A stretch of 64,000 bases of DNA from positions 13,584,330 through 13,648,329 of the forward strand of contig NC_065538.1 in NCBI RefSeq assembly GCF_932294415.1, written 5' to 3'. This document shows positions 45,884 through 56,000 of this stretch, piece after piece; the first letter of the stretch is position 1, and each line of letters starts with the position of its first letter. The DNA is from Quercus robur. Lineage: Eukaryota > Streptophyta > Magnoliopsida > Fagales > Fagaceae. A program made the translations under genes and the position numbers. Below the pieces are notes generated by a model that was not told where the DNA came from, did not search any database, and worked only from the letters and a program-made list of their open reading frames with translations.

Positions 45884-46327
45884 TGATAACAAAATAATCA
45901 ATATCATCAAAACTTACTTCCTAAGTGCAGGAGCCATCTTATTGGTAAGAGTGCCAGCCACAATCATCAAATCGGCTTGTCGTGGAGAGGGCCTGAAGAA
46001 GGTGCCCATGCGGTCCATATCATACCTGGCGGCGCTGGCGTGCATCATCTCAACAGCGCAGCAGGCCAGCCCTAACGTCACGGGCCATATGGACGCTGAT
46101 TGGGCCCAGTTCGCGAGAGCATCCACCTTTAATACTAAGTACTCTCCCGTCTTGCTCAAGCCTGCAGTAGGGGATCTGGATGGAAGGGTAGTTCGTGGGC
46201 CATTTTGAGTAGCCGGAAAGTGAGAGGAGGACATGAGTGATGAAGGGGTTGTGTGGAGCAAGGTGGACCTTTGGTATGAGAGCAAGGCTAGCTTTGTAGC
46301 TGTATGTCTTGGTATAAGAGCAGCCAT
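40984..46327 (-). CDS. NDUFS7: NDUFS7 copy C, NADH-ubiquinone oxidoreductase 20-kDa subunit, intact
   Basis: Exon 1 46327-45918 and exon 2 41218-40984, joined across a 4.7-kb intron with donor GTAAGT and acceptor TTTATAG|G, giving 214 codons plus TGA. This subunit carries cluster N2, the last iron-sulphur centre before ubiquinone, in the peripheral arm of mitochondrial complex I. Residues 1 to about 40 ([20 protein letters not shown]...) form an Arg/Ser/Thr-rich presequence. Ligand cysteines are C89 and C90 (GLACCAVEM), C154 (MGSCANGG) and C184 (VPGCPP). RPSPRQ and [13 protein letters not shown] are conserved. Length is close to plant homologues (about 215). Unusual changes: NWAQSAS for NWARTGS and ADPRNVIS for PEPRWVIS, so it may be a diverging duplicate. 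The intron carries two hAT-like elements and a solo LTR. A CT-rich leader (AG repeat on plus, 46346-46362) precedes the start. Transcription is not shown by sequence. Confidence 0.88.
41581..41617. repeat. poly(A) tract, 37 bp, in copy C intron
   Basis: 37 consecutive A. It may mark the end of a small retroposed fragment, but no element could be delimited upstream. Confidence 0.8.
41884..42784. mobile_element. non-autonomous hAT-like element in copy C intron
   Basis: 901 bp, CAGGGGCGGTGCTACAG at the left and GGAGCCGCCACTG at the right (inverted CAGTGGCGGCTCC). It is flanked by AATGAGAC(T) and AATGAGAC(C) (41875-41883, 42785-42793). Copy A shows the unfilled site (TTAAATGAGACCACATT near 4975). 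No ORF; interior AT-rich. Confidence 0.8.
42785..44022. other. copy C intron segment shared with copy D
   Basis: No gene. 43320-44020 is homologous to 51720-52920 in unit D (ATTATGGCTCAACTCACATG, TCATATATCATCTTCACTTA, ATGATGCCAACCACAATT, ATTGTGAGGCTT). Copies A and B lack it, so the long-intron form is common to C and D. Confidence 0.6.
44023..44849. mobile_element. non-autonomous hAT-like element (TAGGAGTGGCAAA ends)
   Basis: 827 bp with ends TAGGAGTGGCAAA and, inverted, TAGGGGTGACAAA. It is flanked by CTTAGCGG (44015-44022) and CTTGGCAA (44850-44857), an 8-bp duplication with some decay. Unit D has the single-site version near 59575-59600 (CCCTTGGTAGTAGTTTTGG). Internal CGTGTCATGTCAA words recur in inverted form at the right. 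No ORF. Confidence 0.75.
45019..45758. mobile_element. solo LTR, CTTAA target repeats, in copy C intron
   Basis: 740 bp from TGTGGGGG to CCCCTACA, perfect 8-bp inverted ends apart from one base, flanked by CTTAA (45014-45018, 45759-45763). No internal retrotransposon sequence, hence a recombined solo LTR. It lies 160 bp from the exon 1 donor. The open frames in it are not conserved proteins. Confidence 0.85.
45843..45879. repeat. poly(A) tract, 37 bp, next to exon 1 donor
   Basis: 37 A on plus (poly(T) on minus), about 40 bp inside the intron from the copy C donor site. Units A and D have only short A runs here, so it is an expanded slippage tract. Confidence 0.85.
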
Positions 46328-47739
46328 TTGATCACACCAACAAAGAGAGAGAGAGAGAGAGAGTATATAGTTTTTTTTTTATCAGAGAAAGAGCTTGATG
46401 CTTTGAGAAAGATAGAGAACCCAAGAGAGTCAAAGTTTTATTTTTGAGACGAAGATATTTAAATTAAGAAAGCCTCAATGTTCTGTTTGTTTCAACAATG
46501 ATGTTTTCTAGAAAATGAGTTATTTTTCAAGAATCATTTTCAATAAAACTATTTCATTTTTCAATGTAAGATAAAGTTGTTTTCCAAAAAAATTTAGTTA
46601 AAAACAATTTCTAAAAATAAGTCATACTTTTTATGTTGACCAAAGATAGTTTTCCTTTGACTTATCTTTTTTTATGCTACCAAACACTGAAAAACACGGA
46701 AAACTATTTTTGTACAAAGTTTTCCATCGAAACAAACGGAGCGTTAGAGAGAAATAGAGTCAAAAGAAGAAAGAAAATGTCCATAAAATAGGAGCAAAAT
46801 GCTCGACACGCTACAAATGAGATTCATCCAACCAAAACCATCCGAAATAGCATTTGATACCAACAAGGCTAGTGCTAGATTAGCCATATAACTTTCTCTT
46901 CCCCTAACTAACAAGATTTTATCTTAAAGATAGATAGAGGAAGAGGTTGACAACTCATTGTTAAACTTGCAAATAATGTTCAAATGCATGTAATCAACCT
47001 CCTACATGTAAGGAGTTTCTTTGCCGCGACGTGTGATCCAAGTGTGTCATTTATTTCCTACACCAGGGTGATGTGGGTGCAAGTGAATATATTCATTATC
47101 TTTGCATTTTAGTAAAGTGGCCACTAACTATTGGGTTTTTTAGGTGTAATTGGTCACCTATTTCTAACATATTTCATATATATTTAACTAAGATTTGACT
47201 AAGGACTCGGAAGTTCTATTACATGTTGGGAAGTTGTTAGGTATCCTAAAATAGTGCCTTATAATGCCTATCCTAAAATAGTACATTGTTTTGGTTTAAT
47301 CCTAATTTCTATAATTTGAAATGTGACTCAAGTGACTCATTTATTTGGCATTTAGTTTTCAAGGAAATATGTGGCAATGCATGTATATGTGAGAATGCAT
47401 GGACATGTGAGCATGTGAAAACGTGTGTGCATGTGAGAATGCATGGCATGTTAGTGTTAGATAATATGTACTAGCATGTAAGGAATACTATGTACTAGCA
47501 TATGAGAAATGCAAATAGGCATGCATAGGGAAATTATTCTAAGTGCAAGAAATTTACCCCACTCCATTAGCAATTTATTACTTAGCTCTTCTTGTAATTA
47601 TTCCATTCAAAATAAACAACAGTAAAGAAAATTTTAGTGTAAAATAAACAACAAAAACTGTTGTTTAAACACCACAACACATATTTCTACATACTTTTTC
47701 ATCCATATATATTTTCACAAAACTTAAATAATATTACTA
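46328..47739. other. NDUFS7 copy C upstream region with a MITE
   Basis: Presumed leader and promoter of copy C, reading leftwards. A CT-rich leader (AG tract 46346-46362 on plus) lies just upstream of the ATG. A MITE sits at 46479-46743. Then comes ancestral sequence shared with unit A (CCAACCAAAACCA, GGCTAG.GCTAGATTAGC, AACTTTCTCTTCCCCTAACT). 47000-47740 is unassigned and has short direct repeats (GTGAGAATGCATGG, ATGTACTAGCAT). No clear TATA box could be fixed. Confidence 0.5.
46479..46743. mobile_element. MITE with CTCCGTTTGTTTC ends upstream of copy C
   Basis: Left TGTTCTGTTTGTTTCAAC, right inverted GCTCCGTTTGTTTCGATGG, about 265 bp. Same family as 22730-23056 but in the opposite orientation and at a different place in its unit, so the two are independent insertions. 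Confidence 0.62.
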
Positions 47740-48660
47740 GAAATCTCTTACCAAACCTCTAATTTTTGTTTTCAAATTTTGTTTTCTTTCTCTGAAAATG
47801 GTGCAAACATCAACCTTTTTATTGTGGGATGGAGAACATTCAATAGTATGGAGGAGGCATGAAGATTGACACAAACCCGACCCAAGCTTCATATTTTCTT
47901 CACCAGATTCACCACCACCTCCTACGGTGGTTCTATCTCTGAACACAGCCCATCCTCTCTCTTTTTCTCTAATTTCAATCTCACTTGCTCTCTTGGCCTC
48001 CATGGCTGGAGCTTTAAGCTCTGTAGTTCGGAACCCCATAGTGAATCTTCGATCTCACCTTCCCTCGATTCGGGCCTAAGGGGGCTCGTGGGATTGTTTT
48101 GGTGAATAGGTTGAATGTTTTGCTATTGTGGTTTTTATTTGCAGATGGAATGGTAAGTCTAGGCAAATGCTTGTGCAAAATTTGTATGAGTGGCTTTGAA
48201 ATTTGTTGTGTTTGGTGTTTGTAGTGAAAATCTGGTGTCTCAATGAGCATTGTGTATAGAATATAGATTGTGAAAAATGGGACTGAATGTGAACAATTTT
48301 TAGGAAGTGATAATGCTCACATAGAATAGATGAAAAAAAAATGCAATTAGGGAGACAAATATGAGCGATTTGGATATAACCCACAGCTGTTGTCTCCTTG
48401 CTGGCTGTTAATTGCTTGCTTCAACCTTTCTTTGTCTTCTGCTTGAATTTGAATATCCTTTGTTTCCGTGTTCTGTTACTGCTCTGCTTACATATCTTTT
48501 TTGGCTGAAAAGGAATATATAAATAAAAAATGAAAATCTCGTTAGTAAGGAAGAGAGAGAGAGAGAGAGGTTCATTGGGATTTTCTGTATGGTTCTCTAC
48601 TTCTGAATTTCTTCTTTCCTTCTTTGTATTCTGCTTTGAGGGTGACAAAGGAACGGACAA
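47740..48660. other. unit C spacer segment homologous to 18490-19560
   Basis: No gene called. Shared with unit B over about 900 bp. Short open frames exist on both strands but are not conserved between the two copies. Confidence 0.55.
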
Positions 48661-48664
48661 AATT

Positions 48665-49500
48665 TAGCATCCAACACTCATTACATCATTGTTCCTACGT
48701 TTTGGGGTCACGATTAATTTGATTTATACATTTTAGTAGCAATCAATTTAATTTTACCATCAACTCACTAACAGAAATTGACTACAAATTGAAATAACAT
48801 ATAGACCTAACTGATTGTTACCAAAATGTAAAAACCAAAGTAATTGTAATCACAAAATAGACCAAAATGGTATTTTTCAAATGTGAATATATTAAAAAAA
48901 ATGTGGAAAACATGTGCAAAATATAAATATTGGATTTATGGAGTGTCCATTAAAAAATGTGTAAGAATATTTTCTTGAAAGAATGTAGAACCAAGGAGCC
49001 ACCATATTCAAAGGAATTACTAATTGGGGAACTTCGGGCAATTGGGGATGTGAGCATCATTGGATTTTGGTGGGACTCTAGATTCATGATCAATTTTGTC
49101 CTTACATTTTGATAGCGGATAATTATGCTCCTACCGTCAACTTGCTAACAAAATGTGACTACAAGTTGAAAATAATATAGACCAAACTAACTGCTATCAA
49201 CTTAAGAGGACCAAATTAATAGCAATCGCAAAATAAAGTGAGGCCAAGATGGTATTTTTGCCTATATCTTATAGATATATTACTGACATTATTTGTCAGA
49301 TTTGAGCATATTAAAAAATGTGGAAAATACGTGTAAAATATAAATATTGTGTATACAGAGTGTGCGTTTAAAATGTGTAAGAATATTTTCTTGAAACAGA
49401 AATGTAGAACCAAGGAGCGACCATATGCAAAAGAATTACTAATTGGGGAAGTCAAGGGAAATGGGGATGTAAGCACCGTTGGATTTTGGTGGGACTCCAG
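48665..49500. repeat. spacer block present twice in direct orientation
   Basis: The spacer block seen once in units A (12520) and B (22390) occurs twice in unit C, at about 48665-49075 and 49080-49500. Each copy ends CATTGGATTTTGGTGGGACT or CGTTGGATTTTGGTGGGACT, indicating a local duplication of about 410 bp. Confidence 0.65.
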
Positions 49501-49825
49501 AGTTGTGTTAATTTCTGGTGTATGACTATTTCCTCACTGATATGGATTAATGGGAATTCGGAGCTTCTAGCATGAAGATGGCATGGAATTTAATATAATA
49601 AATATTTTAGATTAAAACAAAAAAACAAAACAAAACAAAAGAGGCATGGCGATGGTATAATTCTTTTCAAGTTTCTTTCTTCAAACTAACTGTAATGGCA
49701 ATGCTCGTGGGACATATATAATCATTTTCAAGTTCCTTTTTCTTTTTTTTAGACAAAATTATATTTATCACGTGTAAATGCACAAAAACATATACATGAA
49801 ATTAATTATATATTATATAAGCAAA

Positions 49826-49856
<31 letters not shown>

Positions 49857-50218
49857 AGAGAGAGACTATAAAAATGAGCCACTATCCTTTTTCTTTTTCT
49901 TTTTCTTTTATCTTTTATCTTTTATTAGTGTTTATTATCTCATAATATGCTACAAAGAAAAGACTCCATGTGAAAAACACAACTTACAAGTTTAAATAAG
50001 ATTTATTATATTTATAATATGTTGTATACAACATCCACCCACATGAGTGTGTTCCCTACAAATGTGAGATCCACTCCAATGTGAGAAAATGTAACATACA
50101 AAACATTACAGATAATGCCACCTCTGCATCCAAAAGAGGACATCAAGGAACAAGTTCATATGCTACATATATAGATCATGGGAGAGGTAAGCTTCAGTCC
50201 AAGTAAATGTTTGATTAA
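49501..50218. other. unit C/D boundary and unit D downstream spacer
   Basis: No gene. It has the boundary words (GGAATTCGGAGCTTCTAGCA, GCATGGCGATGGTATAATT, CTTTTCAAGTTTCTTTCTT), an AT tract (about 49829-49846) running into GTGTGTGTGAGAGAGAG, then the downstream spacer (GCTACAAAGAAAAGACTCC, TGTTGTATACAACATCC, CAAGTTCATATGCTACATA). Confidence 0.65.
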
Positions 50219-51223
50219 TCACTTCGTCCAATATTATTGAAGAAAATCTCACCTCTTGTTAATCTTCTTTTGCAATTGGAGTATTACATAGAGTAGGGCC
50301 AGGGGCGGAGTCAGGGGGGGTCGAGAGGGGGCACTTGCCCCCCCTGACCTGTCCAAAATTTTTCTTTTTTTATGTGTGTAATAGTAAAAGGTGGAGATTA
50401 AATTGAAACTGTGATAAGTAGTGCATGAGTAATTGACCTATATTGAAAATCTCTTCAGCTACATGTTTCAAAATAATACTGTAAAGTGTAGAGCCACAGT
50501 AAACAACCACATACATCCTTTTTTTCTTTGTGGGTATATATATCTCCCTATCTTTTTGAAAAGTCAAACTCAATTGATATATCATATATCTTCATATCTT
50601 TTCTTACTTTATCAATATTTTTTAAAGTTCAAAATTTATAAAAATAAACTTAAATAAAGAAGAAAAAGTCTTAATTGAAGAGACGAAAATAGCACCCAAA
50701 AAAAAAAGTTTCCTTTCATAAGTATTAAGATATAAAATTTGGAAACAATTACATGACAAATTCCATAAAATATATTAGGGGATTATTTTATTCGCTATAT
50801 ATTTAAAAAAAAAAAAAAAACACTAATAAACTATACACAATATAATGATATGCAATGATTTTAGGGGATCTTTCAATATTGAATGATCACTTACTATTCA
50901 TATTATTGGCATTTACTTGTCAAGTTTGGTTAATATTGTGTATATATGATGCATATGTTGTATGCTACATACACAATATGTATTTGTTTATAGAGACACA
51001 TGTATATTAGTTATAAATTTTGCCCCCTCTAAAGTCGAATCCTAGCTCCGCCACTGAGTAGTGCCTCAGCCATCAAGGACACTCAAGAACATAAATGTCA
51101 ACTGGGACAATTCTGTCACAGCCTCGAACAACCACATATGAGCAGTGGTTGGAATAGCCACCCCGATTTGCGCAACGTCCTGTAGAGATAACCCAACATG
51201 GCTCTGGCATTTGATCATAAACC
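50219..51223 (-). pseudogene. NDUFS7: NDUFS7 copy D exon 2, split by a hAT-like element
   Basis: Exon 2 pieces lie at 51223-51057 and 50299-50219, separated by the 757-bp insertion at 50300-51056. It opens [12 protein letters not shown] after TTGCAA, so the acceptor has AA instead of AG, exactly as in copy A. The SMGSC segment reads STGRCANR, the YYHYSY segment is out of frame by a small insertion, and the WWTK end is frameshifted. Non-functional. Confidence 0.88.
50300..51056. mobile_element. non-autonomous hAT-like element inside copy D exon 2
   Basis: 757 bp with CAGGGGCGGAGTCAGG and inverted CAGTGGCGGAGCTAGG ends. It is flanked by AGTAGGGC (50292-50299) and AGTAGTGC (51057-51064). Copies A and C are uninterrupted here. 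Near the left end there is a short hairpin, GAGGGGGCACTTGCCCCCCC. No transposase. Confidence 0.85.
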
Positions 51224-51831
51224 TTGCAAAAAACAACCTTAAAGATTAAATGAGGAAGGAAAGGAATGAAAGTGAATTAATCTCTCTCGTATTTGGATGT
51301 TTAAAAGGGAAATTCTGGAATAATAAGTAACCTTATTTATTTATTTATTTATTTTTATATAAGATAGAAATTCTACTCTATCTTAATTTAAGTATATATA
51401 TGTGTGAAACTCTTTTCTGGAGACTTAAACCCCGGTTTTTACCTCCTACACCCCACAAGCACTTAATACTTGTAAAGTGACCTTATTTGAAAGTTGAATG
51501 AAAAGGAATGCAGAGAAATCTTTTTACAATATTACTATTGTGTCATTTCTTTGATAAAAGTAGTAGTATAGACGTTTAAGAAAAAACTAAGGGTATCATG
51601 GGACTTTAGTAAAATTAATTTAAAAAAAATTCTATTCCCTCCAATTTCTCCAATTGTTGGAGGGAGTTAAAAATTGACTTAAACTCATAGAAATTCTTTA
51701 AATATGATATTCTAGATTGGGCTATGTTCTGGATTATGGCTCAACTCACATGACCATTCAGGCATTAATTTCTCGGTGGGTAGAAAAATTATTATGATCA
51801 CAATTGGATAGAATGGTCACGACTAGTCCCC
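51224..51831. other. copy D intron, first part
   Basis: No gene. AT-rich intron sequence, with GAAAGGAATGAAAGTGAATTAA and CTCTCTCGTATTTGGATGTT matching 42955-43050 of copy C. Confidence 0.6.
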
Positions 51832-52159
51832 GGAAAAAATTGGCTTTTGCCCCTTTCAAAAAAACAATCCAGCATTTTTCCCTCTTTCCCAAATTAATTA
51901 GGGAAATGCCCCTCTTTTGAAACTTGATTTTCTCAAAATCGAGTTAAGCCCTATAGTGATGTTTTTAAGGATCCTATAGTGACGTTTTAAGGACCTATAG
52001 TGGTGTTTGTAATCCGATTTCCATGAAGTCGAGTTATAGGTAAAAAATAGAAAAAAAATTGCATGTAACTCAACTTCATGGAGATCGGATTACAAAACGT
52101 CACTATAGGTCCTTAAAACGTCACTATAGGCTCCTTAAAACGCCACTATAGGGCTCCAG

Positions 52160-52206
<47 letters not shown>

Positions 52207-52319
52207 CTCAATTTTGAGAAAATCGAGTTTCAAAAGAGGGGCATTTTTCTATTTAATTTGGGAAAGGGGACAAAATGCTAGATTTTTTTTTTTGAAATGG
52301 GCATTTGCCCATTTTCTCC
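51832..52319. mobile_element. foldback Mutator-like MITE with long arms
   Basis: 488 bp, flanked by ACTAGTCCCC (51822-51831) and ACTAGTCCCC (52320-52329), with the single copy at the matching place in copy C (GGCTAGTCCTCTCTCACC). Almost the whole insert is one inverted repeat. Outer arms read TTTGCCCCTTTCAAAAAAA...TTTCCCAAATTAAT, then ATGCCCCTCTTTTGAAAC. Inner arms contain three CTATAGTGACGTTTTAAGGA-like units facing three inverted ones. A T run of about 41 bp (52162-52202) interrupts the right arm. No ORF. Confidence 0.8.
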
Positions 52320-53039
52320 ACTAGTCCCCTCTCACCTTGTTTTCATTTAATAGAAAAAAGAAAAAGAAAAAAGAAGTCATATATCATCTTCACTTAGATA
52401 GTCCGAGTTTGTATGGAAATAAAGAAATCAAGTGGCCCTCAACAAATCTGTCATTGAACTTATATAGAGAAGCCATTACATGATGCCAACCACAATTGGT
52501 TACAAAAGATTGAAAGGGTTATTTCTATTAATATATTTCTTCCAAAATACTGGTGAATATATAAAAATTAGTTATTAATTCATTCAATACACGGAAAAGT
52601 TTAACGCTCTCTCTTTACTTTTCTTTTATATTTCTAGGAATGTTAATACTTATTAACTGATATTTACTATTATTATGTTTTTCTATGGAACTATCCATTC
52701 TATCATTTAAAGAAAAATTAAGAAAATTTAATATGAAAATATTTTAGTGAAGAATTTAAATAAAAGTTAGAGTTGAAAATAAATTAAAATATACATATTA
52801 TAATAATAATGTGTAAAATTGTGAGGCTTACAAAATTTATATGAACTAATTTTAAGAGGATAATCATAAGTTAAATTGTTTTGATTGCATCTACTTGGAA
52901 TAATAACTAGGGTTATTATTCCATGCAATTGCCACTTGTTATAAGGTGTAAAAGTTAAGATAGTAAAAAAAGTAAAAAGTTAAAAAGGTAGTAAAAAGTT
53001 AAAAATAATAAAATAATAATAATAAGGTAAAAGTTTTTT
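52320..53039. other. copy D intron, second part, with AT-rich repeats
   Basis: No gene. To about 52920 it follows the copy C intron. From 52921 (CCATGCAATTGCCACTTG) the sequence departs from copy C and has repeated AGTAAAAAGTTAAAAA and AATAATAATAAGG before the LINE tail. Copy D rejoins copy C at about 59562, so a further host element for the LINE may lie at 52921-53034 and 59500-59562. Confidence 0.55.
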
Positions 53040-53065
53040 TTTTTTTTTAAGTAAATGGTAATTAA

Positions 53066-56000
53066 TTAAACAGAACTAAGGAATACAAAGTCTTGGGTAA
53101 GAAATACCCCTAGCATCCTAAAATAACTGATAAAAAATAAAGGGAAGGGGTTGTGATTACAAAATGAAACTATCACTAGTGGGAGATCCCTCTTTTGCCA
53201 AGTCTGCGCATTGATTTCCTTAGCGGTAAACGTGGTGATGTGAGCTACCTCAAAACACTGGAGGAGGGTCCTGCAATCAGAAATTAGAGTACTATAGGGG
53301 TGAGATAAATCAAATAAGGTATCATGAGATGTAAGAATTGTAATAACAGCTTTTGCGTCAAGCTCAATGTAGAGTTCTTTGATATTCAGATTCTTTGCAA
53401 GTGCAAGGCCATCTTGAAGGCCCCAAAGTTCAGCAGCCAAGGAATGGATGATCCCTATGCTTCTAGAGAAACCTCTAACCCATGAACCCATAGAATTTCT
53501 AATAAGGTCGCCAGCGCTGGCTCTAATCGGTTTACCCTCACAAAACCATCAGTGTTAAGTTTTAAGAAACCAAAATGAGGGGGGCTCCAATTAGTGTGGA
53601 TACTGTCATGTAAGGGCATTTTCTCTTTGATATGTAAGGAGAAGAAGAGCTCTGTGGTGAGGGAATGAATTCTTTTTAAAATTTCACTAGTGATGAAGGC
53701 TTTGTTTTCCATAACAAGGTTATTTCTAGTTGTCCAAATGGTCCAAATGGATATGAGAAAAGCTACATTCCAAGGGATGTTGGGGTGGGATTGGGTGGTG
53801 AGGGAGGGAGTGGACATTTTCTTGATCCAATCAAAGACTCAAGGAGATAGGAAGTCTTGATGTAAGGGAAGACTGCCAAGATTAGTCTAGATGGGGTGAA
53901 CTATTTAGTAGTCCCTGAGAATATGAAGGATGGTTTTTGCAAAGGGGGCATGTGTCTTCAGTGAGAATTTTTCTATTATGGAGGAGAATTTTTGTGTGGA
54001 GGCAATTTTGGCAAGCTAGCCAAAGGAAGGTGGTTATTTTGGGGAGAATGGGGAGTTTCCAAAGCCATTTCCAATTAGGTTGATTTTGTTGGATGGGGTC
54101 AAGGTTGAGGGCGATGAGGTTGGTTGAATTTATGTTGAAGTGACCATTTGAGGAAGGGAGCCAAAAGGATTTGTCGGGGTGTAAGGAATGAATGGGCTTA
54201 GGAGTAGCATTGATGATGTCTCTAAGTCGGTCAGGAAGATTAATGGAAAGAGTATCAAGTTTTTAGTTGCCATTTTGATCCTAGAGGTCATAAACTTTCA
54301 AGGAGCCTTCCTCTCTATTTAGGGGGCCATGAGTAGAGTTTCGAAGAAGGCCCTAACTGGTCCAATTTTCATGCCAAAAATTTATGTAGTTCCCATCTTG
54401 GATGAGCCAACTAGTTACCCTTTCATAGATATGATTAGCTTTTGTGAGGCTATGCCAAGTTAAGGAGATTTTCTTTGATGGGGGAAGTATACTAGGATAT
54501 TTACTCTTGAGTGTAGTGGCCTACAAAGCAGTAGAGTTCGAATCAGAGAGCCAGGTTCTTTTGTAAGTAAAGCTAGATTTCGAGGGTGACTTCTTTTTAT
54601 TCCTAATCCACCAATAGCTTTTGGTTTGGTGATAGTGTCCCAATTTTTCAAGTGAAGTCTTTTCCTAGAGTCTGAGTCTCCCCAGAAGAAATTTCGGTTC
54701 ATCTTGTCCATCTCTTTATAGATTTTTATGGGGAGGAGGGTGCATTACATGATGTGGGTAGACATTGCAATTGTGACAATGTTGATGAGGGTAAGACGGT
54801 TGACCATAGAGAGAGAGTTTACTTTCCAACACGCAAGCCTATTTTTAAGCTTGTCAGTGATGAAGTCATAAGATCTCTTATTTCTTCTATTAGTGAGGAT
54901 TGGGGCGCCAAGGTATTTCAAAAAATTGGAGGTGGAGGAGATTCCAAGTTCATTTTCTACCATCTCAATGTAACTAGGAGAAGTGCAAGGTGAAAAGTAA
55001 ATCTTTGACTTTGAGAGATTGATTTTTTGGCCTGAAGCTTTGCAAAATTTATCAAGAACTCTTTTGATTGTGAAGCAATTTTTTTTGTAGCCTTTGCAAA
55101 GAGGATGAGGTTGTTAGGCCATTTCTGGAAATTTTAAGGCCAAGCCAATTACCCATAGAAACTTCCTCTTGAATAAGCCAGGCAAGATATTCCATGCAGA
55201 AAATGAAGATGTAAGGGAAAAGAGGATCACCTAGTGTAATACCTCTGGAAGGGAGGAAAACGTCAAGGCGCTCTCCATTTAGGAGGATCGAGAGGCTGGA
55301 GGAAGAGATGCAAGACATGATGATGTTAATCCAATCAATGAGAAACTTAAAGAAGTAGAGGGTTTGTCTAATGAATACCCATTCAAGTCTATCAAAAGCT
55401 TTTTCCAAATCAATCTTGATGGCCATGGTGCCTTTCTTGCTTTTGGAAGAAGTCATTGTGTGGAAAATTTCTTGGGCAATGATGATGTTGTCACTAGCTT
55501 TTCTATCAGGAATGAAGCTAGTTTGGAGGGGGTGGATCAAGCTATTGAGATAGGGCTTCAGTCTACAGACAAGAATTTTTATAATAGTTTCGTAGAGGGT
55601 ATTGCAAAGACCAATAGGTTCGAGTTGGTGGACAGTTTCAAGTTTTGTAATTTTTGGAATGAGGCAAATGGGGGTTGAGTTGAGATTATTTGGGATTTTT
55701 TTTGGAGACAAAAATTAGTTTGATGAAGTTGGTGATCGAGAAGCCAACAATATCCCAAAATTTTTGGAAGAAAATAGGGTCGAAACCATCTAGACTCAAG
55801 GCTTTTAAAGGTTTGAAGGAAAGAATAGCCTCTTTAATTTCTGAATTGGTGATGTTATGGATAAGGAGGTTATGTGTGGTGCAGGGGATTGAGGGAGAAT
55901 TTTAAGGAGTGAGGAAGGAGAGGTGGTCACAGGTAGATACAAAGGTATAGAAGTTGATAAAGTGGGAGAGAATTTGGTTCTAAATTTTGGGAGAAGAATG

